Positions 1 to 12,421 of a DNA stretch of 64,000 nt are shown one piece after another. Under the pieces are notes generated by a model. That model searched no databases, had not been told where the DNA came from, and was given only the letters and a program-made list of their open reading frames with translations. Both the position numbers and the translations under genes were made by a program. How positions within the stretch are numbered: the first letter of the stretch is position 1; each line of letters opens with the position of its first letter. Location: contig JABYQU010000025.1 in the NCBI GenBank assembly GCA_022264855.1, positions 1 through 64,000 of the forward strand, in the 5' to 3' direction. This DNA comes from Lenzites betulinus. Taxonomy: Eukaryota > Basidiomycota > Agaricomycetes > Polyporales > Polyporaceae.

Positions 1-125
1 GCCTGCTCGGAGCGGCATCAGTGAGACCGAGGGTGAGCAGGCGAGACCTAGATGCGGGAGGAAGCGCGAAAGACTGATGAACCTGAGCCCAGGACACCAG
101 CCTGGTCAGCAAGCAGCGACGAGCA

Positions 126-2006
126 ATGCAGGGAAAGAAGCCCTACCTGAACCTGGCACCCCAGAGTACCCGAGGAGCCGAGACCAGCACGACCACGACG
201 GGCGAGAGCGCGAGCGTGAGGACGGCAGGCGCGAGCGCGAGGACGACGAACGCGAGTGTGAGGACGATGGCGGAGAGAGGAACAGCGGCGAGCGACTGGG
301 CGTTGAACCGCAGCACGAACGTCGGAACGGAGCGGAACCAGGGAGCGGCGACCCTGAAAACGGCGTGCCTGGAACCTGCAGAATCCCAGGGCCGACAAGC
401 GGGAGAAGCGCGACCCGGAGTGTCGACAGGGTTCCTCGGCGGGAGAAACACGAGAGCGACGAGACTCGGAACAGACGTCCCGCGAGGCTACGGGACGACG
501 ACGTTCCCAGCGAGCACAACACCGACGACGAAGCCGCAACTCATCTTCGACATCTTCATGGGCGGAGAAGCAGAAGCGTCGAGCGCGAAGCAGCATAACC
601 TGAGTGCGACAGCGTGGACGGCCCAAGAACGTGCCAGGATCCGGAGCGAGAACGCGGGCAGAGACAGACAAGAAAGCCCCCCCGCAACAGCGCCGATGCC
701 AGACGAAGACGAGGATGAAGAAATGCAGACCGAGCCTCTGGAGCCGATCGAATGGAAGACGGCAGGCGGAGGGACGAACGAGCAGGACTCGGGCTCGGAC
801 TCGGAGGACGAAGAAGCGAAGCTCTCGAACGAGGAGGCAAGGATCCTCGCGGCGGCGAAGCTGAGGTTGAGAGTGATGGAGACCCCAAAGGGCGGCTTCC
901 CGGAGGTCCATGCACAGTACCCGACCGAAGCATTCCGAGGATGGACCCAGGAGACCAGGGAAGCTTGGGAAAGGACGCCGAGGGGCCAGTGATGCATGGC
1001 GGAGGTCTTCGGCAAGGCGACGGTGACGACAGCAGAAGCCCTAGCAATAACCAAAGGCATATGCACAATTGTGTCCGAAGTGACGGGACTCGAACAAGAC
1101 GAGTACGTGGTGGACCCGCCGGCGCAGAAGCCGAGCGAGGCGATGAGCTGGGATGCGCCGACAGCCTGGCCGATCACAGGCATCTCGGAGCTCGGCACGA
1201 AGCTACTCGTATCGCAGAGGGTCTGGGGCCCGAACCCGATCACAGTGATCTTCCACGACGGAGAACCAAAGCTTCCGAGGTTCCTCTTGGCAACGACGGG
1301 CTTCACCCAGCTGAACAATGTGAGGATAACTGCCGCGATCAAGGCGCAGCTCCTGAAGTCCCCGATCATCAACTGGATGATGGACTACGTCTCGAACAAC
1401 CCGAAGTATAAGAACGGGAAGACCCCGGAGATAGACGTCGTAAAGAAGATCGTGAACTCGCTGAAGGCGATCACGCGGGTCAAGGACACGAAGGACCTGG
1501 GAGAAGTACTCGTAACGTACATCTACATGAAGTCGCCGACCGAGGCAAGCGCAAAATGGGTCGAGTGGAGGAGCCTACTGCGGGCGGCCAAGATAACCGG
1601 CACAGCGACGAGTTCGCCGAGGCCCCTGACGAGGTGCGCGGGCTGCCACGGGGTCAACCATGAGTACGAAGACTGCCCGTTCACACATCTGGCCGCATGG
1701 CAAGGTCCGCGAGCGCCGACCCACCCGGAAGAAGTGGCGCAGAACTGGATGCAGGCCACGACGGAGCGAGGGGCAGCGCGGGGCGGGAGAGCAGGATTCG
1801 GAGCGGGAGGACAAGCGAGGCCACACGGAGCGGCATCGGGGCGAGGCGGCCCCCCCCTGAGGACGCAACAGTACCAAGCCCAGCAGCAGTACAGCAACGG
1901 CCAGTTCGTATACCCGCGCGGGGGTCACGGCCAGCGAGGAGGAAGCGTACGAGGCGGGAGGCGAGGCGCGGCCTGGGGAGGAAACGGCGGAGAATGGGGG
2001 ATGTAA
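126..2006 (+). pseudogene. LINE ORF1 (gag-like RNA-binding protein) interrupted by an in-frame TGA
   Basis: Positions 126-989 and 993-2006 are the same reading frame, separated only by TGA at 990-992. The N-terminal half is acidic and low in complexity. The C-terminal half carries a zinc knuckle, C-x2-C-x4-H-x4-C (1635-1676), followed by a Gly/Arg-rich tail, as in gag-like ORF1 proteins that bind element RNA. The flanking bases CAG-TGA fit a CGA-to-TGA change, a typical methyl-CpG decay product (inference). An ATG six bases after the stop (996) could allow re-initiation of a 336-residue C-terminal protein. Start 126 is the first ATG seen in this frame within the window. Confidence 0.8.
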
Positions 2007-2439
2007 GCGGGGCAGGCGACGGCAGAGCCGATCTTGGGCGCGCAAGTAGCGGAGGGAACGAGGAGCGCACATGTAGAAAGGACACGAACCGCCGGACACT
2101 ACCTCACAGAAGGGACACTGTACTTAGGCACCGGGACTCGCATCTTGGCAATGACATGCATCTCTTGACGATGACGCGCAGAACCGGCCGGACTGCGAAG
2201 AGTCAAACCATGCCGAATCTGCAACCACGACCGAGGTGGCCAAGGGAGGAGGCAAGGGCGGCCCGCCAGGAGCCCACATATACTGACCGCACGCGGGACA
2301 GGAAAGCGATGGCGTGAACACAAAGCGGCGGCCTATTGAGGCCATGACGTGCCGCGCCGAGAGGCTGAAGCTAACGGCACACGGCAGGCGATCGGACTGC
2401 TAGTGACCGGAACGCATAGTCAACCGTGGCAGCCGGGAT

Positions 2440-5400
2440 ATGCTGCCTAAGCCACACACAAGGTTGCAGTGTGTGGGACGACGAGCAACCACTGAAAATA
2501 CAAACCAAACACCTACGAACACATCGGACAACACACAGGAAACGGACGAGCTACGCCTCAGGGGAGCTGGAGGACGCGAAGTCCCCCCCACCGGAAATGC
2601 GCCCGAGGAGAGCCCCCTTGAGTACGGAGGTGGGGTGGCACCCGACGCAGCAGAGCAAGCAGCGAGGAGAGCGGAGACAGAGGAGATGCGGCAGAGGGTG
2701 CCAAGCGATGCAAACGGGGACACAGGAGAGAACGAAGAGCGAGAGGGAGCGCGAGAGGAGGAGGCTCCCGAAGAAGAAGATCATCGAGACACGAGTAACA
2801 GCACGCGAGCGAGAGAGAACGGAGGGGTAGAGGACGACGCGGGGAGAGACGACGAGAGAGCGAGCGCGCGAGGAAGAAGAGCGAGGAAGAAGAAGGCGGA
2901 GCAGAGGAAAGCACAGAAGACGACGGTGAGAGTAGGCACGTTAAACATGAACGGCTTTGGGAACCTGACGCAGGGGCACAATGAGAACAAATGGGGAAGG
3001 ATGTATAGGACAATGCAGGACCAAAGGATAGGGATCCTCCTGCTGCAGGAAACGCACCTGACGGAGGAGAGGAGACGAGACATCCACAGGATCTTTGCGC
3101 AGAGGATAAGAGTCCTACACTCGGAGCACCCGACAGCCCCGACACAGAGGGAGGGTGTGGCGATCGTTCTGAACAAGAGAATAGTCAACGCGGAGGGCGC
3201 GCAAATCAGGGTGATAGTACCGGGGAGAGCCATACAGCTGGAGATGCCATGGCGCGGAGGAGAAACAAAAAGGATGCTCTGTATATATGCGCCGACGTCA
3301 GCGGGAAGTGGCGAGAGGAAAGAGTTCTTAACCAAGTCACCAAGTTCTACGAGGAGCACAGGGAGGTCAAGAAGCCGCATCTCATGGCCGGCGACTTCAA
3401 CAACATTGAGGACCCAATAGACAGGGCGCCGGTGGCAACAGGCGCGGCGGACCCATCAGTAGAAGCACTAGACGAACTGAAGAGAACGCTAGGACTAAGC
3501 ATGGTGGACGGGTGGAGGAAGACGTACCCCACGAGCAGAGAATACACCTTCCAAAGAGGATCGGGGCAAGCTGCAACGATGTCAAGACTAGACAGAATCT
3601 ATGTGGACAGAGAAACGGAACGTTGGGCCAGGGAATGGAAAATAGAACCGGTGGGCATTAGAACAGACCACAACCTAGTGTCAGTACTCATGACGACCGA
3701 GAACGCACCCGAAGCAGGGAGAGGACGGCCGGTCTTCCCGTTGAGCCTGCTGGCAGACAAAGTGTTAGCAAAGCAGATGAAAAAGAGAGCCGGAGAAGCA
3801 GTCACGGAGCTGGATGAGATAAGACGTAGCGGAAGAACGGAAGAGAAAAACGCACAGATAACACTGAAGCGACTGAAGACAGACTGGCTGGAGATGGCGC
3901 GCGAGAAGGAACGGAAAACAGTTCCCAAGCTCCTACAGGAGATAAGTGAGGCGGAGGAAGAGCTGAAAGCATTGGGAAGAAGCGCGGAGGGGAACGAGGC
4001 GGAGAAACGGGAACAACAGCGACTACTGACGGAGCAGCTGAGACGACTGAAAGAAAGGAGAATCAAGCAAAGACAGGAGAGAACAAAAGCAAAACACAGA
4101 TGTGATGGCGAACTCCCAACAAAATACTGGACCAGACTGCACAAGGACCCGAAACCGAGGGAACTCATCCCGGCCTTCGAAGTGGAGGGCAGGACGACGA
4201 GAGAGGGCGAGAAGGTATACGAAACAAACCCAAAAAAGATGGCGGAGCTGGCGAGAGCCCACTACGACGGCATCCAGAAAGATGGCCCAGAAATCAGGAG
4301 CGAGCAGGAAAGAGAGAGCGACATAAAGATAGCGCTGGAGAACGTCAGAGTGCGTGTATCCGAGGAGGACCGGGAGGAGATGGCGGCGGGCATAGAAGGC
4401 GAGGATGTGCAAACAGCGCTGAAAGCGGCGAAGACGGGCACAGCACCGGGCCTGGACGGAATACAATACGAGGTGTGGAAAGAGATGGACGCGCGCTACA
4501 GAGAAGACGCAGCGGACCCAACCAAGGCAGGGGGAGCAGTGGACGTGACGAGAATCCTCACAGAAGCCTTCGTGGACATACAAACGTTCGGAATAAGCAA
4601 GGAAACGGCGTTCGCGGAGGGATGGATATCCCCGATATACAAGGAAAAGGGGGAGCTGACAAGGGTGGTCAACTATAGGCCGATCACGCTACTGAACACG
4701 GACTACAAACTACTCACGAAGATAATGGCAATAAAGCTAGCGGTAGCAGCACCGAACCTGATCCACCCGGCGCAAGCGGGTTTCGTCCCGGGCAGAAGAC
4801 TGAAGGACCACACGCAGTTGGCGAGGATGATGATGGCGTGGGCGGAAGCGAAAGAGGTGAACGGAATGATCGTTGCGCTGGACCAGGAAAAAGCCTACGA
4901 CAGAATAGCTCACGACTACCTGTGGAGAGTACTGGAAGAGTTCGGGGTCCCGGAAGCGTTCATCAAAACGGTCAAAACCCTGTACGAGAACGCCGTAACC
5001 TCAGTGGCAGTCAATGGGGTAACAAGCAAGACGTACAAAATATACAGGGGTGTCAGACAGGGAGACCCGCTCTCCTGTCTGCTTTTCGACATGGCAATAG
5101 AGCCCCTATCGGCGATGATAAGGAACTCGGCGATAGAAGGATTTGAGATCCCCGGTGAGTGGGAGAAGCTCAAGGCGACACTCTTCGCCGACGACACCAC
5201 AGTGTACCTAGGGGAGGGGACGACTTCAGCACCTTACAAGAGGTACTGGACACGTGGTGCTCGGCGGCCAAAGCCAAGTTCAACATCAATAAGACGGAAC
5301 TGATACCAGTGGGCACGAAGAGGTACAGGAACGAGGTGGTGGAGGCACATCGGAACGCCGGGAAGTGGAAGAACTACCCAGACAGCGCGAAGTTAGCGGA

Positions 5401-7774
5401 GGATGGCGACGCAGTAAGAATTCTTGGGGCATACCTGGGTAACGGAGTCGAGGAGGCGGACGTATGGACGACGAGGCTGGCGAAGGTAGACACCGCGATG
5501 GCAAGATGGAAGAGAAGCCACGCAACGATGGGAGGGAAGAAGCATGTGGCGCAAATGATCGTGGGGAGCATGACGCAGTTCCTAGCTGACGTCCAAAGAA
5601 TGCCGGAAGCGGTGACGAAACGACTCACAAAGATGATCAGGGACTACCTGTGGGACGACAGAAAGCACACCCCGGTGGCGATGGAATACCTACTATTGCC
5701 GAAGAACCAGGGCGGGCTAGCAGTAATAGACTTGGAGGCAAGGAACGAAGCGATCGAAGTAATGTGGCTAAAATCGTACCTGACCATGGGAAGGAAAAGA
5801 CCGACGTGGGCGCGGGTAGCGGACGATCTGATGGCGCGGGTAGTCAACGAAACGGAGAACGCACGCGAGGGAGTAACGAGAACGAACACCTTCCTGCAAC
5901 ACTGGACGCCGAAGGCCACCGCTCTACCGCGCGACCTCAGAACAATGCTGGCGGTGGCGAGGAAGTATGGACTGCGACAAGAGGGGCTGGCCTTCGAAAG
6001 AAGCATACTCAGGGACATGCCAATGTGGGGGCACGCCCAGACGAACGAGAGGGATATGAGGAAACTCACGAGGAGGGCAGGGGCGACGAGGTGCCTGATA
6101 AAACACCACGGAGCCAGGACGGTGGGCGATTTCGAGGCCCTGGCAAGCCGACTGGGAGGACCAGAGCATAAACCAAACGCGAGATGCACGTGCCGAGGCT
6201 GCGAGCACGCCATCGCAGAACAGGCCTGTAGCAACCCCCACAGATGCTGGACGAAAGCAAAACAGATGATGGACCTACTCCCGAAGAAGTGGGACCCGAG
6301 AGGCGAGCACCCAGAGGACTACGAGGACAAAGAAATGAGGGATGCGGTGGAGGAGACGAAGCACATGGACAGCGCCATACTTTTCGACAAAAGAATAACC
6401 ACGCGGGGAGCCCTAGCGGACACGTTCAGGATCTTCACGGAAGGCGAGGAGGCGTGCAACGAGAAACTGGAAACAAGAACGAAAGAGGGTAGACGCACGA
6501 TCAAAGCTTTCACAGACGGAGCGTGCGAGAAGAATGGGTTCGGCGACGCAAGAGCAGGAGCAGGCGTCCATCTGGAGGGCGAAGAAGCAGGGGCAAGGTC
6601 AGTTAGAGTACCAGAGAACCTCGAGCAGACGAACCAAGTAGGGGAAGCAGTAGCGATGCTACTGGCGACAAGAGCAGTAGGAGAAAGCGATAACCTAGTA
6701 CAAGTGACAGACTCGAAAACAACGATGGACGCGCTGACGAAGAACGTCAAAACACAGGAAGATGAGGGGTACCTGCGATGCAAGAACAGAGAAGTCCTGA
6801 AGGCGACCGTGGCGGAGATGCGAGCAAGGCGAGCGTGGACGGCAATAGAATGGGTGAAAGGGCACTCAGGGGTCGAAGGCAACGAGGAAGCCGACAGGCT
6901 GGCAGGCATGGGAGCAGCAAAAGAACACGGTGACCCGATAGAGCTCGAGGTACCGAGGGAACTGCGGATAACAGGAGCGAAACTCCAGGCACTTACCCAG
7001 AAGCTGGCCTACAAAGCGATCAGAGAAATCAAAAATAGGAAAACAAAACCGAGGAGAGCAACGAACGAGGCAATGGAGAGGATAATTGGGGACGTGGAGA
7101 CGGAATACGGTGTCAAACTCAAGCCGCAGTCAGTGTGGGAAGCGATAGAGGGGAAACACATCACCAAGGAATGCAGGCAGTTCTGGTGGAAAGTGATGAA
7201 CGACGCCTTCATGGTAGGGAAGCACTGGCTGAGAGCGAAGATGCCAGACCAACTCAAGGAAAGAGCAACCTGTGCGAAGTGTGGAGTGCTGGAATCGATG
7301 GAGCACATCCTTCTCAACTGCGAAGCGACAGGCAGAAGTGAGATCTGGAGGCTGGTCGAAAGCACATGGAGAAGGACAGGAAACGAGTGGCCGGAACTTA
7401 CGTGGGGTGTAATAATGGGCGCGCCGGCAGTAGTGATTAGAGACAACGATAGCGCCAGGAGACAGGAAGCGGAGAACCTGTGGAAGGCAATGGTGACCGA
7501 AGCAGCGTATGAGATATGGAAATTGAGATGTGAGCGGGTAATACAAAGAGAGGGTAGGGAGTTTAGCCAAAGCGAAGTAGCAAACAGGTGGTACGCGATG
7601 ATGGACAGGAGGATCGCGCTAGACAGGAACATGACGGCGAAGTACCTGGGGAAAAGAAGCCTGAAGAAAGAACAAGTAAGAGCGATGTGGACGCCTGCCC
7701 TCTCGAAGGGAACACAAATAAACTGGGTAGAACAATACGGGGTTTTAGTGGGTATTGAGCGAGTAACGGATTGA
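2440..7774 (+). pseudogene. LINE ORF2 (endonuclease - reverse transcriptase - RNase H), two frame changes
   Basis: The product would nick target DNA and reverse-transcribe element RNA. Frame one (2440 to about 3325) gives a charged N-terminus and the first endonuclease motifs (LNMNGFGN, LLLQETHL, IYAPTSAGS). Frame two (about 3325 to 5215) gives MAGDFNN, SRLDRIYVD and TDHN, then the RT blocks GLDGIQYEVW, YRPITLLNTDYK, LDQEKAYDRI, GVRQGDPLSCLLF and the catalytic FADD. Frame three (about 5220 to 7774) gives the RT thumb, RNase H (FTDGACEKNG, VTDSKTTMDAL, WVKGHSGVEGNEEAD) and CAKCGVLESMEHILLNC. Catalytic residues of all three enzymes appear present. Both changes are in the same direction, consistent with one missing base each; the second sits next to a G-rich run near 5213-5220. 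Sequencing or assembly error cannot be excluded. Confidence 0.92.
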
Positions 7775-7970
7775 AGAACTTACCGACTCCGAGTCCCACA
7801 CGACGTGCGTAAAAGCATTTCCTCGTGGTGAAGAGACTAACACACGGAGGGGACCGGGGAAAACCCTGGAAACCAACGTCAGATGTGCACAACGAGAGTT
7901 CATGACAAGCCTGAAGAGGACCATTGAACCTGTGTGTAAACGTCCCACCAAAAAAAAAAAAAAAAAAAAA

Positions 7971-9242
7971 GTGCCATGGTTCCGAGATGGTCGTCGACAA
8001 GCGGCATGAGATCGAACGCTTTGAACGCACGAGCACTGACTTATTCGGTTCAATACAAGTCGACGCACACACCACACACCGAAGTGGGCCGTGGCGCGTC
8101 GACAGTGCGCCGCAAAGCGTTGCAGAAGGCGGAGAAGACGCAGGCGTCGGTAAAAGGTATGCGCCACTTATGCACCTCAGTAGCTGCAGCTTTGCGTTCA
8201 CCGGGTGGTATGATGTACAACTGAAGCCACATGTACCATTGTCACCCACGATGCTTCTCTGGTGAACATGCTAAGTGTTGTACTCACCGCGCATTAAGTT
8301 AACCGTCATCGGCTTGCGGCATGCTTGTGGCGTCACAGCGAGTGAATCCCGCCGCGCGACTCACAGCTGGGTGATGACACGTCGAGCATGTGCGCCACAT
8401 CATATGTTGTAGAACATCGTTTGATTGAGAGCAGGCTGTTGAGATTCGGTGGAATGTACACTATTGGCCCAGAGTCGTGATGGTGGTTGAACGTAGCGGG
8501 ATGGAGCGGGACAAACGAGTGAGTCCGCGGAGCGCCCGTCCACAAACTCCCGTAATCGGCGCTTAATAACCATGGAGTTCTGTCTTTTAACTTCGCAGGG
8601 ACGTTCAGCAACATCTTCCGCCATCGCTGGTATTCTTTCTCCTGATGTACGCAACTTGAAGATTGAGGGATGAGGGTCAAGCTTGTCCTCCTCGCTACAG
8701 CACATGTCGGACAACGACCGAGTCATGTCAATGGACTCATGATGTGGGTGATACAGTAGTAGCACGCTCTTCGCGTGGCGCTTGAGTCAACCAAACGACG
8801 CTGAGGCCTTACCTTCGAAATGGCTCATCCAGGGATGGTGAGTGTTGAGTACTAGAAGGCGACGCTGTGATACCACTGACAACAACGTACAGAAACCCTC
8901 ATTGAAGCACATCTGAAATAGTCAATGCTGAGCATGAACTTTGGGCGCGGACAGATCAAAGGCTTTGTTCACAGGCTATAATGCGCCGACGTATATGGGA
9001 CAATGAGAAAATTAGCTGAACGCACCAACAGCTCTTCAGCTATAGATCGCTCGCAAAGGGAGGTAGCGCCGCTAAAACATGTGGCTCATGTCCAAGCGAT
9101 GTCCATTGTCTTGAAACACGAGCCACCCAGGTTGTGGCCGCCTTGGTTCCTTACAAAAGCACCCCGAACTTGAACGCGCCGAAACTTCGCTCGCTCCATT
9201 TTACCACCACATCTTGCATGCACCTCATCGACGACTTCATCC
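7971..9242. other. Intergenic, no gene recognised
   Basis: About 1.3 kb between the LINE poly(A) tail and the first zinc-finger gene. Open frames here are short and show no recognisable domain. Composition is closer to balanced than in the flanking genes. It presumably includes the promoter of the gene at 9243. Confidence 0.5.
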
Positions 9243-10070
9243 ATGCAGACCATCAAACGCATCCTGCAGTTCAAGCTCGCACCGGCAGGGCCGCCAGTAC
9301 GGACCAAAGCTTACTGTCGGTATCCAGGATGCGGAAGACTGTTCAAGCCTGTCGACGCGCTTGAAGAGTTCTGCTCGCGCGAATGCTTGCAAGACTACAA
9401 CTACACCCCGCCCGCACCGTGGCACCTCCCGTCCGCGTCGCATCAGGATCGAGAAGGACAGGGTCGCTGGTGGTGGCCACGTAGGGAGCATCAGGGACCC
9501 TCACCGATTCTCCAACGCTCTGCTTCAACCACCCGCTATGTCCCGACTCTCTCTGCCCCTCGCCATGGGGCGGAAGACCGTCGGCGTACGGGGCATCGTC
9601 ACTCCCATACTCACCCTGGACTATTCGGCCACACGCCGCCGTCCGCTACGCTCCCCCGAGGCCCACCCGTGCAGCCAATGCCTCTCTCTAAGCCTGCCCA
9701 ACGACGTCCTCTTTCTCCTCCCACGTACCACGGACCGAACGTTCCCGCACCGAAACTGAGGCCGCGGACGCGCGCGCATGATCTCCCCCGCCCGTCTTCC
9801 ACCAAGTACCGTAACATGCCTTTGCCTCCCATCCAAAACAAACCTCCCGTCCCGCCTGTACCACCCAAGGATCTCCATTACGCGCCTCCGAAGGTCGTAT
9901 CGCCCAGAGCACAGACAGTTTCGCATCGGCGGAACGCTCCCCCGGGCCCGTCGCCGGCGTCGTTTATCAGCCCGATCCCTCGCCCGCATGCCTCGTCTCG
10001 CCGTGGCCCTCGTCCGCGGTCTAACTCGTTCGGCGGTTTCCGCTTTCCACCACCCCCAAGACAACACTGA
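9243..10070 (+). CDS. Small FCS-like zinc-finger protein, paralogue 1
   Basis: Single-exon protein of 275 residues. Near the N-terminus (about residues 24-48) is a short four-cysteine motif, C-x4-C then FCSREC, resembling FCS-type treble-clef fingers. The rest is Pro/Arg/Ser-rich and probably disordered. It ends with a conserved tail, SRRGPRPRSNSFGG, followed by a short Pro-rich end. The gene at 11210 shares the zinc motif, the low-complexity middle and this tail, so the two are tandem paralogues. The ATG at 9243 sits 23 codons before the first zinc ligand, as in the partner. No enzymatic function can be assigned; binding to protein or nucleic acid is only a guess from the finger type. Confidence 0.75.
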   Translation: MQTIKRILQFKLAPAGPPVRTKAYCRYPGCGRLFKPVDALEEFCSRECLQDYNYTPPAPWHLPSASHQDREGQGRWWWPRREHQGPSPILQRSASTTRYVPTLSAPRHGAEDRRRTGHRHSHTHPGLFGHTPPSATLPRGPPVQPMPLSKPAQRRPLSPPTYHGPNVPAPKLRPRTRAHDLPRPSSTKYRNMPLPPIQNKPPVPPVPPKDLHYAPPKVVSPRAQTVSHRRNAPPGPSPASFISPIPRPHASSRRGPRPRSNSFGGFRFPPPPRQH

Positions 10071-11209
10071 ATACGCCACGGCATCGCCAGCGTTTCTTCC
10101 GGTTGAATATCTCCTTCCCCGCTGTAGGTTGCTCTTTGACTCTCGTTGCGCTTTGATCGTCACTACACCTACACTCCTTTGCTGTCGCCTATCCCGTTAG
10201 GCACCCCGTTTCTCGCTCGCTCGCTACCTTGAAGTAGCACTCACTCGCTCTTTACATGATCCTGTACAGTAGTTCTGGTTGTCAGTTCTTTTTCTATTGG
10301 TCTCTATAAAACTTTTTGTCAATCAATACTTTTGCTTGCCAACGCACGCCGCACGACTCAAGGAGTGTGTTATTCTTCTGAAATCGACATTGAGTGCGCC
10401 GGTCCTCTGTTATCTGCGTGCGAGATCTAGACCCTCAGGTAAGCGCCTGTCTCAGATTGATTGGATTGGCTGAACGCGCGGATCACGTAGTAACGGTACA
10501 CTCCCGCTCACCGCAGGCTGTGACTAAGATCGTTCAATCCCGTCGAAAGGTGTACCTACGCTCCCGAGTCCTGAGCACCATCCCCTCGACAGTGATATCT
10601 GGTAAATTCTGGAAGGATATCCTGCAGGATGATGGGCTGAATGTGAGTCGAAAGCCTTCCTTCACATGAAAATGCGACGGGTACTGAATGAGTCACAGTT
10701 TGTTGGAAGGCGTGCTGCGAGGCTCCTGCATGCCAGCTATGTGGGAAGCCGTAGGCATAGGCGAGATTTGCGTATGACCACAAGGGCGTTCTAAAAATTT
10801 CTAGATATCTATACTGGTCAAGTCCATGACTCGGCCCAGGCGAGAGGCTTGGACGTGGCTCGGACCAATGGACATCCTCCTCTATCCAAAACCCAAGCCC
10901 CCCTGCTCGTAATTTCCCGCAAGAAATCTGGTTTTTCTACTTCGACAACGAACTGAAGAATCCAGACATATCCGCTCCGGATAGGGGCTGGCGCTTCGAT
11001 GAGCGCCGGTACTAAGCGGTCGGAGCCCGCTTTCTGCGCGTTGCATCCATTGTCCTCCCGTCTCGCTTGAGATTTTGAGACCGTCGCTTGGTCAGCGGAT
11101 CTACAAAAAGAGCTGCAGCATCCGTGTTGCTTCAGTTCTCTTTCCCCTTCCCCCTCACCCTCACCCCCATACACACTCACCCCATACCCATCGCGTTCTC
11201 AGCGCAACC
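10071..11209. other. Intergenic between tandem paralogues
   Basis: About 1.1 kb with no recognisable coding segment. The last 80 bases before 11210 are a strong pyrimidine-rich (C/T) tract with CCCCTTCCCC and ACCCT/ACCCC runs, a common fungal promoter and leader feature. Confidence 0.5.
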
Positions 11210-12421
11210 ATGAAGGCTCTGAAGCGGATTTTTTCGTCCTCCGCGACGCCCCATCGCAGCCGTACGGTGTCTTGCCGCTACTGTCAGCAGACTTTCGTGC
11301 AGAAGGACGCAGTGGACCAGTTCTGCTCCCGGCGTTGCCTCACCAGCTATAACTCGCGCCCCGCTCAAAGCCATCGCAATAGCCCTGCATCGGCGCACCA
11401 GCCCAGAATGAACTACTACGAGGCGGCTATCTATTCTCCTCGGGGAAGCCCGCAGCCATCCCAGCAATCGCGCAGCCATATGATGTCCCGCCATGCCTCA
11501 GGCTCGCCCTACATGGCGTCGCAGCCTTCCACCCCCACCTATTCTCCGGGACATAGCAGGCAGCTGTACTACCCTTCCTCACCATCCCATTCTCCGGGAT
11601 GTAGCCAACGGGTGTATTCCCCTTCCTACTTCTCCGGGACGCCTTACTCTTACTCAGCGTACCCCTCACCCTGCGTCCAGTTCGACGCAAGATACCGTGA
11701 CGCGACCCCCATCTCACCACTAACCGCCGTTCCCTATCACCTCCAAATGGAGCGCTCCTCGTCGTCGCCTGCAAAGGCGCGCAGTACACAGCGTCCACAC
11801 CGTCTCGAGGCACCCAAGAGACCGTCATCCGCCGGCCACACCCCCGGAACCATGCTCAGGCCGCTTCCCGTCGTTGCATCTCCCAGTGCATCGCGGGTCA
11901 CTGCCCTGCCCGCCGATGCACAACCTCATCTCGGCCACAACCGCATCTACCGTTCCAGCGAGCGCTCTCGGTCGACGCAACTGAAGATAGCCGCCCCTTC
12001 ACCGCTCCGCGCGCAGCCCTCGGAAGATATCATCGCCTCTCTGGAAGAGCGAATCGAGATGCCCGTGCCGTCTCCTTCCGAATGGCATTTCAAGGAGCCG
12101 CCCAGTAGGCCGTCAATTTCGTCCACATCCAGCAGAGGCGACAGGGAGATACACGGCGGTTTCTACGATGCGGAGGGAAACCCTGTCGATATTCAGTTCG
12201 GCCAAGATCTCAGTTGGACAGTGGCCGACACCACTTCGGGGTGGAAGACTGCGTCCACTGCCACCCTAGTCTCCACTCAACCCCGGGGGCTCGAGTTGGA
12301 TATCGGTACGCCGATCTATCCCACCGGCGGGTATGTTCCTCGGCAGTCCGCGACCCCTCGCCCCGCTGCCGCTTCTCGTCGCGGACCGCGACCGAGGTCC
12401 AACTCGTTCGGCGGGTACTAG
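11210..12421 (+). CDS. Small FCS-like zinc-finger protein, paralogue 2
   Basis: Single-exon protein of 403 residues starting MKALKRIFSS. The zinc motif is C-x2-C-x14-C-x3-C (SCRYCQQTFVQKDAVDQFCS, then RRC). A long Ser/Pro/Tyr-rich region follows, with repeated YSPG/YSPS-like steps (about residues 65-170). The C-terminus SRRGPRPRSNSFGGY matches the end of the neighbour at 9243. The shared ends with a diverged middle point to tandem duplication followed by growth of a disordered region. Upstream in-frame codons exist, but 11210 has a good context (ACC before ATG) and aligns with the partner's start. Function unknown. Confidence 0.75.
   Translation: MKALKRIFSSSATPHRSRTVSCRYCQQTFVQKDAVDQFCSRRCLTSYNSRPAQSHRNSPASAHQPRMNYYEAAIYSPRGSPQPSQQSRSHMMSRHASGSPYMASQPSTPTYSPGHSRQLYYPSSPSHSPGCSQRVYSPSYFSGTPYSYSAYPSPCVQFDARYRDATPISPLTAVPYHLQMERSSSSPAKARSTQRPHRLEAPKRPSSAGHTPGTMLRPLPVVASPSASRVTALPADAQPHLGHNRIYRSSERSRSTQLKIAAPSPLRAQPSEDIIASLEERIEMPVPSPSEWHFKEPPSRPSISSTSSRGDREIHGGFYDAEGNPVDIQFGQDLSWTVADTTSGWKTASTATLVSTQPRGLELDIGTPIYPTGGYVPRQSATPRPAAASRRGPRPRSNSFGGY

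Larger units (their letters stand above)
1..7970 (+). mobile_element. Tad1-like non-LTR retrotransposon (LINE), near full length, degenerate
   Basis: A sense-oriented LINE runs from the window edge to a 21-A tail at 7950-7970. It has a gag-like ORF1 with a CCHC knuckle, then a long ORF2 with an APE-type endonuclease, reverse transcriptase, RNase H and a C-terminal CCHC motif. That order is typical of fungal Tad1-clade elements (family knowledge; the clade is inferred). ORF1 has one in-frame TGA and ORF2 has two frame changes, so this copy cannot make its proteins by normal translation. The 5' end may lie outside the window, so a target-site duplication could not be checked. The 3' UTR is about 175 nt (7775-7949). 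Confidence 0.93.

Noticed and set aside
1..42. 8-bp inverted repeat GCCTGCTC/GAGCAGGC at the window start
   Set aside because: Short and GC-rich; no link to an element end could be shown because the window begins there.
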